Assembly (NCBI RefSeq): GCF_030067675.1
Contig: NZ_JASJEV010000005.1
Span: forward strand, 240,837-304,836
DNA length: 64,000 nt
From: Chelatococcus albus
GTDB taxonomy: Bacteria; Pseudomonadota; Alphaproteobacteria; Rhizobiales; Beijerinckiaceae
Direction of reading: 5' to 3'
Position 1 is the first letter of the stretch. Each line of letters opens with the position of its first letter. Under the pieces are notes generated by a model. It worked only from the letters and a program-made list of their open reading frames with translations, was not told where the DNA came from and ran no database searches. This document shows, in pieces, positions 57,381-64,000 of this stretch. The position numbers and the translations under genes are program-made.

Positions 57381-57518
57381 CAAGCACCATCCTCCGCAGC
57401 CCGAGGCCTCCCGGACAGGTATAAGATTCGAGCATAGACTCCAGCGATCTAGGCACTGGATCGCATGAGGAAAGCATCGTTAGCCTGCTCGGGACCGGAA
57501 ACCAACCCACGGCCCCTC

Positions 57519-58685
57519 ATGCGCGACGCGACCCGCTGCGTACAGGCACCGGCCATCGACGCGGACGGCTTCGCGAGCCTCACCGTGCCGGTGCAGCGCG
57601 CCTCCACGATCACCTTTCCCGATGCCCCGAGCTTCGCCCGCCGCCACGAGCGCGGGCACGACGGCTACACCTACGGCCTCTACGGCACGCCGACGACGCG
57701 CGCGCTGGAAGCCCAGATTGCCATGCTCGAAGGCGCGGCGGGTGTGGCATTGACGCCTTCGGGCCAGGCGGCTGTGACGACCACCATGCTCGCGCTGCTC
57801 AAGCCGGGCGACCACCTGCTCATTCCCGACTCCGTCTATCCGCCGGTGCGCGCCTTCGCCGACGGCTTCCTCGCCGCGCTCGGGGTGCGTACCACCTATT
57901 ACGATCCGCTGATCGGCGCCGGCATCACCGCGTTCATCGAGGCGGCGACGCGCCTCGTCTGGGTGGAGTCGCCCGGGTCGGGAACCTTCGAGGTCCAGGA
58001 CGTGCCGGCCATCGTGGCGGCGGCCCACGCCCGCGGCCTGCTCGTTGCCTGCGACAACAGCTGGGCGACACCCCTCCTCTTCCGCCCGCTGGCCGCCGGC
58101 GCCGACCTCTCCATCCTCGCCGTCACGAAATATCTCTCGGGCCACTCCGACCTGCTCATGGGCTCCATCGCGGCGCCCGACAAGGCGCTCCTCCACCGCG
58201 TGAAGGATACGACGCGCATCCTCGGCCTCGGCGTCTCGCCCGACGACTGCTCTCTCGCGCTCCGCGGTCTGCAGACGCTGGCGGTGCGGCTGCGCCACGT
58301 CGGCGCGGCCGCCATCGACCTGGCGCTGTGGCTGGAGCGCCAGCGCGACGTCGAGCGTGTGCTGCACCCGGCCTTGCCGGGTTGCCCGGGCCATCCCGTC
58401 TGGGAGCGCGACTTCAAGGGAGCGAGCGGCGTCTTCGCTGTCGTGCTCGCGCCGGCCGTCACACCCCGCCTCGATGCCGCGCTCGGACGGCTCGACATCT
58501 TCCGCATCGGCGCGAGCTGGGGCGGCACGCACAGCCTCATCGCGCCGATGGACGTGAGTGGGCAGCGCACCGTCGTGCCATGGACGGAGAGGGGGCCGCT
58601 CCTGCGCCTCTCCATCGGCCTCGAGGACCCGGAAGACCTCAAGGCGGACCTTGCACGCTTCCTCGCGGCCCTGACGAGCGACTGA
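57519..58685 (+). CDS. metC: Cystathionine beta-lyase-like PLP enzyme
   Basis: Cys/Met metabolism PLP enzyme of 388 residues. Visible landmarks are the YTYGLYGTPTTRALEAQIAM block with the Tyr-x-Arg-like phosphate contact and ALTPSGQAAVTTTMLALLKP. The aldimine Asp is in VACDNSWATPLLFRPLAAGA, and the PLP lysine in LAVTKYLSGHSDLLMG. The GLGVSPDDCSLALRGLQTLA stretch fits MetC. It cleaves cystathionine, and often other cysteine S-conjugates, to pyruvate and ammonia. The start MRDATRC at 57519 matches the family; an ATG at 57465 is in frame. It is followed after 39 nt by an amino-acid-binding protein gene. Confidence 0.88.
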   Translation: MRDATRCVQAPAIDADGFASLTVPVQRASTITFPDAPSFARRHERGHDGYTYGLYGTPTTRALEAQIAMLEGAAGVALTPSGQAAVTTTMLALLKPGDHLLIPDSVYPPVRAFADGFLAALGVRTTYYDPLIGAGITAFIEAATRLVWVESPGSGTFEVQDVPAIVAAAHARGLLVACDNSWATPLLFRPLAAGADLSILAVTKYLSGHSDLLMGSIAAPDKALLHRVKDTTRILGLGVSPDDCSLALRGLQTLAVRLRHVGAAAIDLALWLERQRDVERVLHPALPGCPGHPVWERDFKGASGVFAVVLAPAVTPRLDAALGRLDIFRIGASWGGTHSLIAPMDVSGQRTVVPWTERGPLLRLSIGLEDPEDLKADLARFLAALTSD

Positions 58686-58724
58686 CGACAACAGCCGAGC
58701 AACGAGACAACCCGAGGAAACGCC

Positions 58725-59744
58725 ATGCTGAAACCGCTTCTCGCCCTGCTTGCCACGCTTTCGCTCATGGGGGCCGCGTCGACGGCGGACGCCCAGACGA
58801 CGCTCCAGAAGATCCGCGAGCGCGGCGCCGTGCGCTGCGGCGCGAGCCAGGGAGTGGCCGGCTTCTCCATCCCCGACGACAAGGGTGTGTGGTCGGGCTT
58901 CGACATCGACTTCTGCCGGGCACTGGCGGCGGCGATCTTCGACGATCCGGACAAGACCCAGTTCGTACCCCTGTCGAGCAAGGACAGGCTCACCGCCCTC
59001 CAGGCTGGCGAGATCGACGTCCTGTCGCGCACCACGAGCTGGACCCTGCAGCGCGACGTGGCCCTCGGCCTCAACTTCACGGCGGTCGCCTACTACGACG
59101 GCCAGGGCTTCATGGTGCGCAAGTCGCTCGGCGTAAAATCAGCGAAGGAACTCGACGGCGCCACGGTCTGCATCTCGCAGGGCACGACCAACGAGCTCAA
59201 CGCCGCCGATTTCTTCCGCAAGAACAAGATGAAGCTGGAGGTGGTGACCTTCCAGGAGGTTGTCGAGACGGTAAAGGCCTTCGAGGCCGGCCGTTGCGAC
59301 GTCTACACCACCGACAGTTCGGCCCTCTTCGCCAACCGCCTGAAGCTCGCCAAGCCTGACGACTATCTCGTCCTGCCCGAGGTCATCTCCAAGGAGCCGC
59401 TGGGCCCCTGGGTCCGCCAGGGCGACGACCAGTGGTTCGACATCGTGCGCTGGACGCTGTTCGTGCTCGTGGGTGCCGAGGAACTCGGCGTCACGCGCGG
59501 CAATGCCGACGCCATGCGCGAGTCGGACACTCCGGAGGTTCGCCGCCTCCTCGGCGTCGAGGGCAACTTCGGCGAGGCGCTCGGCCTCACCAGGGACTGG
59601 GGCCATCGCATCATCCGCCGGGTCGGGAACTACGGCGAGATCTTCGAGCGCAACCTCGGGAAGGGCACGCGCCTCGCCATCCCGCGCGGCTACAACGAAC
59701 TCTGGACCAGGGGCGGCCTGCAATATGCCCCGCCGGTACGCTGA
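58725..59744 (+). CDS. Amino-acid ABC transporter substrate-binding protein (AapJ-like)
   Basis: Periplasmic binding protein of 339 residues in the general L-amino acid (Aap/Bzt) group. Signal peptide at about 1-23 (KPLLALLATLSLMGAASTAD), then LQKIRERGAVRCGASQGVAG, SGFDIDFCRALAAAIFDDPD, DVLSRTTSWTLQRDVALGLN and CISQGTTNELNAADFFRKNK. The AapQ, AapM and AapP partners are absent, so it must use transporter parts encoded elsewhere or have another role. Close coupling to the metC-like gene suggests a sulfur-containing or conjugated amino acid as ligand, by inference. Confidence 0.9.
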   Translation: MLKPLLALLATLSLMGAASTADAQTTLQKIRERGAVRCGASQGVAGFSIPDDKGVWSGFDIDFCRALAAAIFDDPDKTQFVPLSSKDRLTALQAGEIDVLSRTTSWTLQRDVALGLNFTAVAYYDGQGFMVRKSLGVKSAKELDGATVCISQGTTNELNAADFFRKNKMKLEVVTFQEVVETVKAFEAGRCDVYTTDSSALFANRLKLAKPDDYLVLPEVISKEPLGPWVRQGDDQWFDIVRWTLFVLVGAEELGVTRGNADAMRESDTPEVRRLLGVEGNFGEALGLTRDWGHRIIRRVGNYGEIFERNLGKGTRLAIPRGYNELWTRGGLQYAPPVR

Positions 59745-59841
59745 GGGCGATGCCGTCAGCAACCCTTCGCGACCAGGATCTCGCGATCACGCCACTGCCG
59801 CGCGGATCGCCCGCGCGGCTGTCCATCGACGGATAGGGCGA

Positions 59842-60228
59842 TCACTTCTTCTTGCCGTCGGCATCGAACTGCTTGAGATAGGCGACGACGTCGTCAATCT
59901 CCTTGTCGGTCTTGAGACCGGCGAAGACCATCTTCGTTCCGGGGATCTTGGCTTTCGGATCCTTGATGTAGTCCTTGAAGGTCGCCTCGTCCCAGGTCAG
60001 CCCGGAGTTCTTGTTGGCCTCCGAATAGCTGTAGCCCTCGACGTTGCCCGCCTTGCGGCCGAAGAGGCCGTTGAGCTTCGGTCCCACCACATTCTTCGCG
60101 CTCTCGCCCACCTGGTGGCAGGCCCGGCACTTGAGGAACACCTTCTCGCCCGCTGCCGCATCCCCCTCGGCCCGGGCCGCCGTGGCGAGCGCCGCAATCG
60201 CAAGGCCGGCAATCCACATCCGTCGCAT
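59842..60228 (-). CDS. Soluble class I cytochrome c (c2/c550 type)
   Basis: Periplasmic electron carrier of 128 residues. A Sec signal peptide covers about 1-20 (WIAGLAIAALATAARAEG). The haem site CRACH is at about 34-38, the VVGPKLNGLFGRKAG block follows, and the axial methionine lies in IPGTKMVFAGLKTDKE. The lysine-rich surface and C-terminal KKK are typical of cytochromes c that dock to oxidases. It stands alone between a binding-protein gene (convergent) and the P-type ATPase gene (same strand, 76 nt upstream). Confidence 0.93.
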   Translation of the reverse strand: MRRMWIAGLAIAALATAARAEGDAAAGEKVFLKCRACHQVGESAKNVVGPKLNGLFGRKAGNVEGYSYSEANKNSGLTWDEATFKDYIKDPKAKIPGTKMVFAGLKTDKEIDDVVAYLKQFDADGKKK

Positions 60229-60252
60229 TCTCGATGGCTCCCTCGATCGTTA

Positions 60253-60282
60253 AGAGCCGATCCCGCCTGCGGGACCGGCTCT
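60253..60282 (-). terminator. Terminator after the P-type ATPase gene
   Basis: Inverted repeat with 14-nt arms (minus strand AGAGCCGGTCCCGC and GCGGGATCGGCTCT, one G-U pair), 22 nt after the ATPase stop. It is followed by TAACG. Probably an intrinsic terminator with a weak tail that separates the ATPase from the cytochrome gene. Confidence 0.5.
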
Positions 60283-60304
60283 CGCGGCGCCAGACTGGAG
60301 CGAG

Positions 60305-62683
60305 TCACGCCGCCGAGGAATGCGGCAATTTGATACCGGCCTGCCCTTCGGGCGACCGCTGCCACACACCGTCGCGCCGACCGAAGCGCAACAGGCGCAA
60401 GGCATTGGCCGTGACGATGACGGTCGCGCCCGTATCCGCGAGGATCGCCATCCACAGGCCCGTCACGCCGGCTACGCTCGTCACCAGGAAGACCAACTTC
60501 AGGCCAAGCGCGACGACGATGTTCTCGCGCACGTTCGCCATGGTCGCCCGCGCGAGCCGCAGCAGGCGCGGGACATCGGCGACACGGCTGCACATGAGGG
60601 CCGCGTCGGCCGTCTCCAGCGCCACGTCCGTTCCCGAGCCCATGGCGACGCCGATGGTCGCGGCGGCGAGCGCGGGGGCGTCGTTGATGCCGTCGCCGAC
60701 CATCGCCACCACGCGCGTCTCGGCGAGGCGGCGCACCTGCGCCACCTTGTCGTCCGGCATGAGCTCGCCCTCAGCCCGCAGGCCGAGCGCTCCGCCGATG
60801 GCGCTGGCCGTGCGGGTGTTGTCGCCGGACAGCATCACCGCATCGACGCCGAGGGCGGCAAGCTCGGCAATGGCGCCACGCGCGTCGGGCCGCGGTTCAT
60901 CGCGCAGGGCGATGAGCGCCGTCACCGCGCCATCGACCACCAGCACGGACAAAGTCTTGCCCTCGCCCTCCAGGCGCTCCGCCGCCGCGGCCACCGGGCC
61001 GTCGAACGGCGCGCGCTCGGCCGCATGGCGCGGCGAGCCGAGGAACACCCGCACGCCCCCGACGTCGCCCTCGATGCCCTTGCCGGGCAGCGCAACGATC
61101 GCGGAGGCGGACTCGAGGTCGACCGCTGCATCACCGGCCCGCTGCAGGATCGCCGCGGCGATCGGATGGCTGGACCCGTTCTCGACCGACGCAGCAAGCG
61201 CCAGGGCCTCGGCCTCGGAGCGCCCGAAGGTGACGATGTCGGTGACGCGCGGCCGGCCTTCGGTCAGCGTACCGGTCTTGTCGAAGGCGACGAGCGAGAT
61301 GCGCGCCGCCTGCTCCAGCACGACGCCGCCCTTCAGCAGAAGCCCGGAGCGCGCACCCGCGGACAGGGCAGAAGCGATGGAGGCCGGCACCGAGATGACG
61401 AGCGCGCAGGGGCAGCCGATGAGAAGCAGTGCCAGCGCCCGGTAGGTCCAGGTGCCCCATTCCCCTCCCAAGGCGAGCGGCGGCAGGACGGCGACGAGCA
61501 CGGCTGCACAGGCGATCATCGGCATGTACCAGCGCGAGAACCCGTCGATGAAGCGTTCCGTCGGCGCGCGGGCCTCCTGCGCCTCCTCCACCAGGCTGAT
61601 GATGCGCGCGATCGTGTTGTCGGCCGCGGCCTTCTCGACGACGACACGCAGCACCCCGTCCTTGTTGATGGAGCCGGCGAAGACGGCGTCGCCCACGCCC
61701 TTGGCCTTGGGCACGGATTCGCCCGTCACCGGCGCTTCGTCCACGCTGGAGGCACCTTCGACGACACTGCCGTCCGCCGGAATGCGATCGCCGGCGCGCA
61801 CCAGGACGGTCTGGCCGACGACGAGCATCGCCGCCTCGATCTCGTGCGTCGTTCCGTTCTCCTCGACGAGCGCCGTCTTCGGCACGAGAGCGGCGAGCGC
61901 GCTTATGCTCGCGCGGGCGCGCCGCGCGGCGACACCCTCCAGGAGCTCGCCCACGGCGAAGAGGAAGACCACCAGCGCCGCTTCCTCGACGGCGCCGATG
62001 ACGAGCGCGCCCGCGACCGCGATCGTCATCAGGAGTTCCATGGTGAAGGGCACGTGTGCCCGAAGCGCCGCGAGCGCGCGCCGCGCCACCGGCGCGGCCG
62101 CGATCAGCGCCGCGGCGCCGAAGGCCCAGGCCGACGCCTGCGGCACGGTGAACTCCGACAGGAAGGCGATGCCGAGCAGCGCTCCGGACAGCAGGACGAG
62201 ACGTCCCTTGGCGGTCTGCCACCAGCGCCGGACTTCTCCGGCCGCCGCGCGCGCCGGCCGCTCGCCCCCCTCCACCGCCCCGATCACGGGCGAGGAGACC
62301 GCCACCACGCGGGCGGCCTGAGCCTGCCCATGATCGTGTGTGCAGCCGGCGCCGTGGTCGTGTCCGTGGTCATGGCCGGGCCCGCGGCCGCACAGGTCGA
62401 CCTCGTGCGCGGCCTCGGACGGCGCGTCCTGCGCGCGCTGGAGCCGAGTCGGTACATAGCCGAGCGCCCTGACCTGCCTTTCGATGGCCTCGGCGCTCGC
62501 TCCGTCGCCGGCGCGCAGCGACAGCGTCTCGCTCGTATAGGTGACGCGCACCGCGCTGACTCCGGGCAGGCGCTCGAGGGCGCCGCGGATCTTGCCGGCG
62601 CAGCTCGGGCAATCCATGCCCTCGATCTTCCAGGCGAGATCGCGCACTTGCGGCGCGCGGGCGGGCCGGACGATGGCGGTCAT
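60305..62683 (-). CDS. zntA: Zn/Cd/Pb-exporting P1B-type ATPase
   Basis: Heavy-metal efflux ATPase of 792 residues in the inner membrane. An N-terminal HMA domain carries GMDCPSCAGK at about 22-31, followed by a His-rich segment (GHDHGHDHGAGCTHDHGQ, about 105-125) that may buffer metal. The membrane metal site is IGCPCALVISVPAS near residue 425, the phosphorylated Asp is in FDKTGTLTEGRPR near 469, and the hinge is MVGDGINDAPALA. The final helices contain LADTGATVIVTANALRLLRF, with the Asp that marks Zn/Cd/Pb (ZntA/CadA) pumps. It is divergent from a MerR regulator gene with a shared operator. Confidence 0.93.
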   Translation of the reverse strand: MTAIVRPARAPQVRDLAWKIEGMDCPSCAGKIRGALERLPGVSAVRVTYTSETLSLRAGDGASAEAIERQVRALGYVPTRLQRAQDAPSEAAHEVDLCGRGPGHDHGHDHGAGCTHDHGQAQAARVVAVSSPVIGAVEGGERPARAAAGEVRRWWQTAKGRLVLLSGALLGIAFLSEFTVPQASAWAFGAAALIAAAPVARRALAALRAHVPFTMELLMTIAVAGALVIGAVEEAALVVFLFAVGELLEGVAARRARASISALAALVPKTALVEENGTTHEIEAAMLVVGQTVLVRAGDRIPADGSVVEGASSVDEAPVTGESVPKAKGVGDAVFAGSINKDGVLRVVVEKAAADNTIARIISLVEEAQEARAPTERFIDGFSRWYMPMIACAAVLVAVLPPLALGGEWGTWTYRALALLLIGCPCALVISVPASIASALSAGARSGLLLKGGVVLEQAARISLVAFDKTGTLTEGRPRVTDIVTFGRSEAEALALAASVENGSSHPIAAAILQRAGDAAVDLESASAIVALPGKGIEGDVGGVRVFLGSPRHAAERAPFDGPVAAAAERLEGEGKTLSVLVVDGAVTALIALRDEPRPDARGAIAELAALGVDAVMLSGDNTRTASAIGGALGLRAEGELMPDDKVAQVRRLAETRVVAMVGDGINDAPALAAATIGVAMGSGTDVALETADAALMCSRVADVPRLLRLARATMANVRENIVVALGLKLVFLVTSVAGVTGLWMAILADTGATVIVTANALRLLRFGRRDGVWQRSPEGQAGIKLPHSSAA

Positions 62684-62710
62684 CTGCTTGCTCCTCTGTC
62701 GACCGCTACC

Positions 62711-62741
62711 TACATAGGACCTGAAGTCGCTAGAGGTTCAA
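62711..62741 (-). promoter_or_regulatory. MerR-type promoter and operator of the P-type ATPase gene
   Basis: On the minus strand -35 TTGAAC (62741-62736) and -10 TATGTA (62716-62711) are separated by 19 bp, the over-long spacing activated by MerR regulators. The spacer contains the dyad ACCTGAAGTCGCTAGAGGT (plus strand, 62719-62737) with ACCT/AGGT ends, like CadR/PbrR/CueR operators. It lies 28-58 nt from the ATPase start. Confidence 0.8.
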
Positions 62742-62753
62742 GAGGGTATTCGC

Positions 62754-63194
62754 ATGCGCGCCGATCTCGCCGAACGCCTGCTGCCGATCGGCCGTCTGGC
62801 CGAGGCCACGGGCTGCAAGATCGAGACGATCCGCTACTACGAGCAGATCGGACTCCTGCCCGAAGGCGAGCGCACGAGCGGCAACCAGCGCCGCTACACC
62901 CGCCGGCATCTGCAGATCCTGAGCTTCATCCGCCATGCGCGCGACCTCGGCTTCTCCGTCGACGCGATCCGCGACCTTCTCAAGCTCAGCGCCGATCCGG
63001 CGCGCCCCTGCGCCGAGGCGGATGCCATCGCCGCCGCCCATCTCGCGGACGTGCGAGCCAAGATCGCCCGTTTGAGGAACCTGGAACAGGAGCTCGAACG
63101 CATGACGCGACTGCATTGTTCGGGCGCCATCGCCGATTGCCGGGTCATCGAGGTCCTGGCCGACCACGGCAAGTGCATGCACGACAGTCACTGA
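62754..63194 (+). CDS. MerR-family heavy-metal regulator (CadR/PbrR/ZntR-like)
   Basis: A 146-residue activator. The wHTH is LLPIGRLAEATGCKIETIRY with YYEQIGLLPEGERTSGNQRR, followed by a dimerisation helix at about 82-118. The metal-binding Cys set is one in DPARPCAEAD at about residue 83 and the C-terminal HCSGAIADCRVIEVLADHGK with a final Cys. Cysteine placement at the helix end and loop fits Cd/Pb/Zn sensors. The divergent ATPase and the 19-bp-spacer promoter between them make its role clear. The start overlaps the shared promoter region; ATG at 62754. Confidence 0.92.
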   Translation: MRADLAERLLPIGRLAEATGCKIETIRYYEQIGLLPEGERTSGNQRRYTRRHLQILSFIRHARDLGFSVDAIRDLLKLSADPARPCAEADAIAAAHLADVRAKIARLRNLEQELERMTRLHCSGAIADCRVIEVLADHGKCMHDSH

Positions 63195-63324
63195 CAAGGA
63201 CCGGATGGCGCCTGGCTCGGCCGGCGCCGGTCACGCGGCGACGAGGGAGCCTCGCCCGCCTCTCCACGACCGCACCCGCCCCGGAGCCGAGGGCGGAGAC
63301 CTTCCCGCCAGGGAGGATCGATCA

Positions 63325-63678
63325 TCACCCGGCGTCTTGCGCGCCACGGCTGTCCAGCGCACGATCGGCGGGCTGGGCGGCATCCGCGAGATGAGCCGGC
63401 GCGGCCGCAGGCCCCTCCGGTACCCAGGCCGCGACCTCGCCGCCGCAGGCGAGACAACGCAGGTTCAGATCGGCCGGAGCGCGCCCGTTCAACAGCACTT
63501 CGAGCAGGACGTGGGCGCGCCTGCCGCAGCCGCGGCACTCGGTATTGAGCGGAGTTGCGTGGCGAGGTCCGCCACCCGCGAGCGCGCGTCGTTGCGGAAG
63601 GGAAGCCTTGCCGCAGGTCCCGTCCGCGGCCCACGCGGCATGGCCGCTCCGGGCGTGCAAGGAGATTTGTCGCATCAT
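63325..63678 (-). CDS. Possible small zinc-ribbon protein
   Basis: A 117-residue frame whose middle has two CxxC pairs spaced like a zinc ribbon (ECRGCGRRAHVLLEVLLNGR, then LRCLACGGEVAAW). The N-terminal 45 residues and the Ala/Pro-rich tail are low in information. There is no strong ribosome site before the ATG pair at 63678. It may be a real small hypothetical gene or a longer gene with an uncertain start. The flanking 63195-63324 and 63679-63923 show nothing else recognisable. Confidence 0.4.
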   Translation of the reverse strand: MMRQISLHARSGHAAWAADGTCGKASLPQRRALAGGGPRHATPLNTECRGCGRRAHVLLEVLLNGRAPADLNLRCLACGGEVAAWVPEGPAAAPAHLADAAQPADRALDSRGAQDAG

Positions 63679-63923
63679 CGTCGCGTCCGGTTGCGCTCGA
63701 GCCGCATGGTTCCCGAAGGGCTGCCCCCGATCGGCCCACCGGGACGGCAGGGCCCAGGAGCGGGTGGCGCGGAGCCTTCCGCGCCGCCTGGTCGTGTGAC
63801 AAGGAGCGGGACGGCGCCCTCCCCTGCGCCCTCCCTGCCAGAGCGGGTCGTGCGAGGGAGCGCGTCGCGGCTCCTCCGCACGTTACGCGCCATGGCCGCT
63901 GCCAGCCAGCCGCGCGGGACAGG

Positions 63924-64000
63924 TCAGGCCGCCTTGCGCGAGGACGGGGCCTGGGCAGTCTGTGGCGGCGCGGCCTCATTCTCGCCCGCCCGATCGAGCT
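63924..64000 (-). CDS. Possible 3' end of a gene entering from the right edge
   Basis: A minus-strand frame open to the window edge ends at TGA (63926-63924) and encodes a polar, low-complexity tail (DRAGENEAAPPQTAQ, then APSSRKAA). This looks like a disordered protein C-terminus, but 24 residues cannot prove coding. Confidence 0.25.
   Translation of the reverse strand, partial: LDRAGENEAAPPQTAQAPSSRKAA

Overview
The window is about 64 kb of very GC-rich DNA. Gene content and order point to an alphaproteobacterium, most likely of the Hyphomicrobiales (Rhizobiales). The main clues are the mraZ-rsmH-ftsL-ftsI cluster, a SahR-type regulator in front of metF and metH, an acdS (ACC deaminase) gene beside an Lrp regulator, large numbers of periplasmic-binding-protein transporters, and GTG/TTG starts behind strong Shine-Dalgarno sequences. 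It reads as ordinary chromosome: no phage genes, transposases, CRISPR array, tRNA or rRNA were seen.

Layout. 1-3.5 kb: start of the division and cell-wall cluster on the minus strand, with a clear MraZ operator array upstream. 3.5-3.95 kb: RNase P RNA (minus). 4-7.7 kb: two tandem small lytic transglycosylases separated by a run of 15 G, a small glycine-zipper lipoprotein, a TerB/J-domain protein and an AmpD/AmiD-type amidase. 7.7-11.4 kb: MacAB-like efflux operon whose adaptor carries a helical insertion of about 110 residues. 11.6-13.3 kb: Lrp regulator and ACC deaminase. 13.5-19.3 kb: sahR-metF-metH operon with an AT-rich operator. 19.8-29.7 kb: chemoreceptor, B3/B4-domain protein, dicarboxylate symporter, TrmO, LacI regulator, PhoD phosphatase and AMP nucleosidase. 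29.9-33.3 kb: a decaying stretch containing opgC, SGNH-hydrolase and GNAT pseudogenes between intact DUF1345, tam and ettA genes. 35.2-36.9 kb: an orphan NodU/CmcH-type carbamoyltransferase.

36.9-47.1 kb is a sugar-use region. A LysR regulator diverges from an HIBADH-type reductase, an IlvD/Edd aldonate dehydratase of the L-arabinonate type and an alpha-ketoglutarate-semialdehyde-type dehydrogenase; on the other strand is a sugar ABC transporter (binding protein, permease, ATPase) with a Gfo/Idh/MocA dehydrogenase. 47.4-54.3 kb is a six-gene minus-strand operon: pdxA2-like gene, tctC, a DRL/SAF-domain oxidoreductase, tctB, tctA and araD1 (GguC/FAH-like), with a divergent GntR regulator. Together the two blocks could take up sugars or sugar acids and oxidise them to central metabolites. 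AraD1 may supply the 2-keto-3-deoxypentonate dehydratase step otherwise missing from the IlvD/ALDH (Weimberg-type) set. The DRL-PdxA2-AraD1-TctABC combination is the best candidate here for an uncharacterised catabolic system.

55.2-59.7 kb carries an M20 peptidase, a LysR regulator, a cystathionine beta-lyase-like enzyme and an amino-acid binding protein without its permease. 59.8-63.2 kb carries a cytochrome c, a Zn/Cd/Pb P-type ATPase and its divergent MerR regulator with a textbook 19-bp-spacer promoter. Short intercistronic hairpins follow both transporter binding-protein genes and are probably mRNA-stabilising or partial-termination elements.
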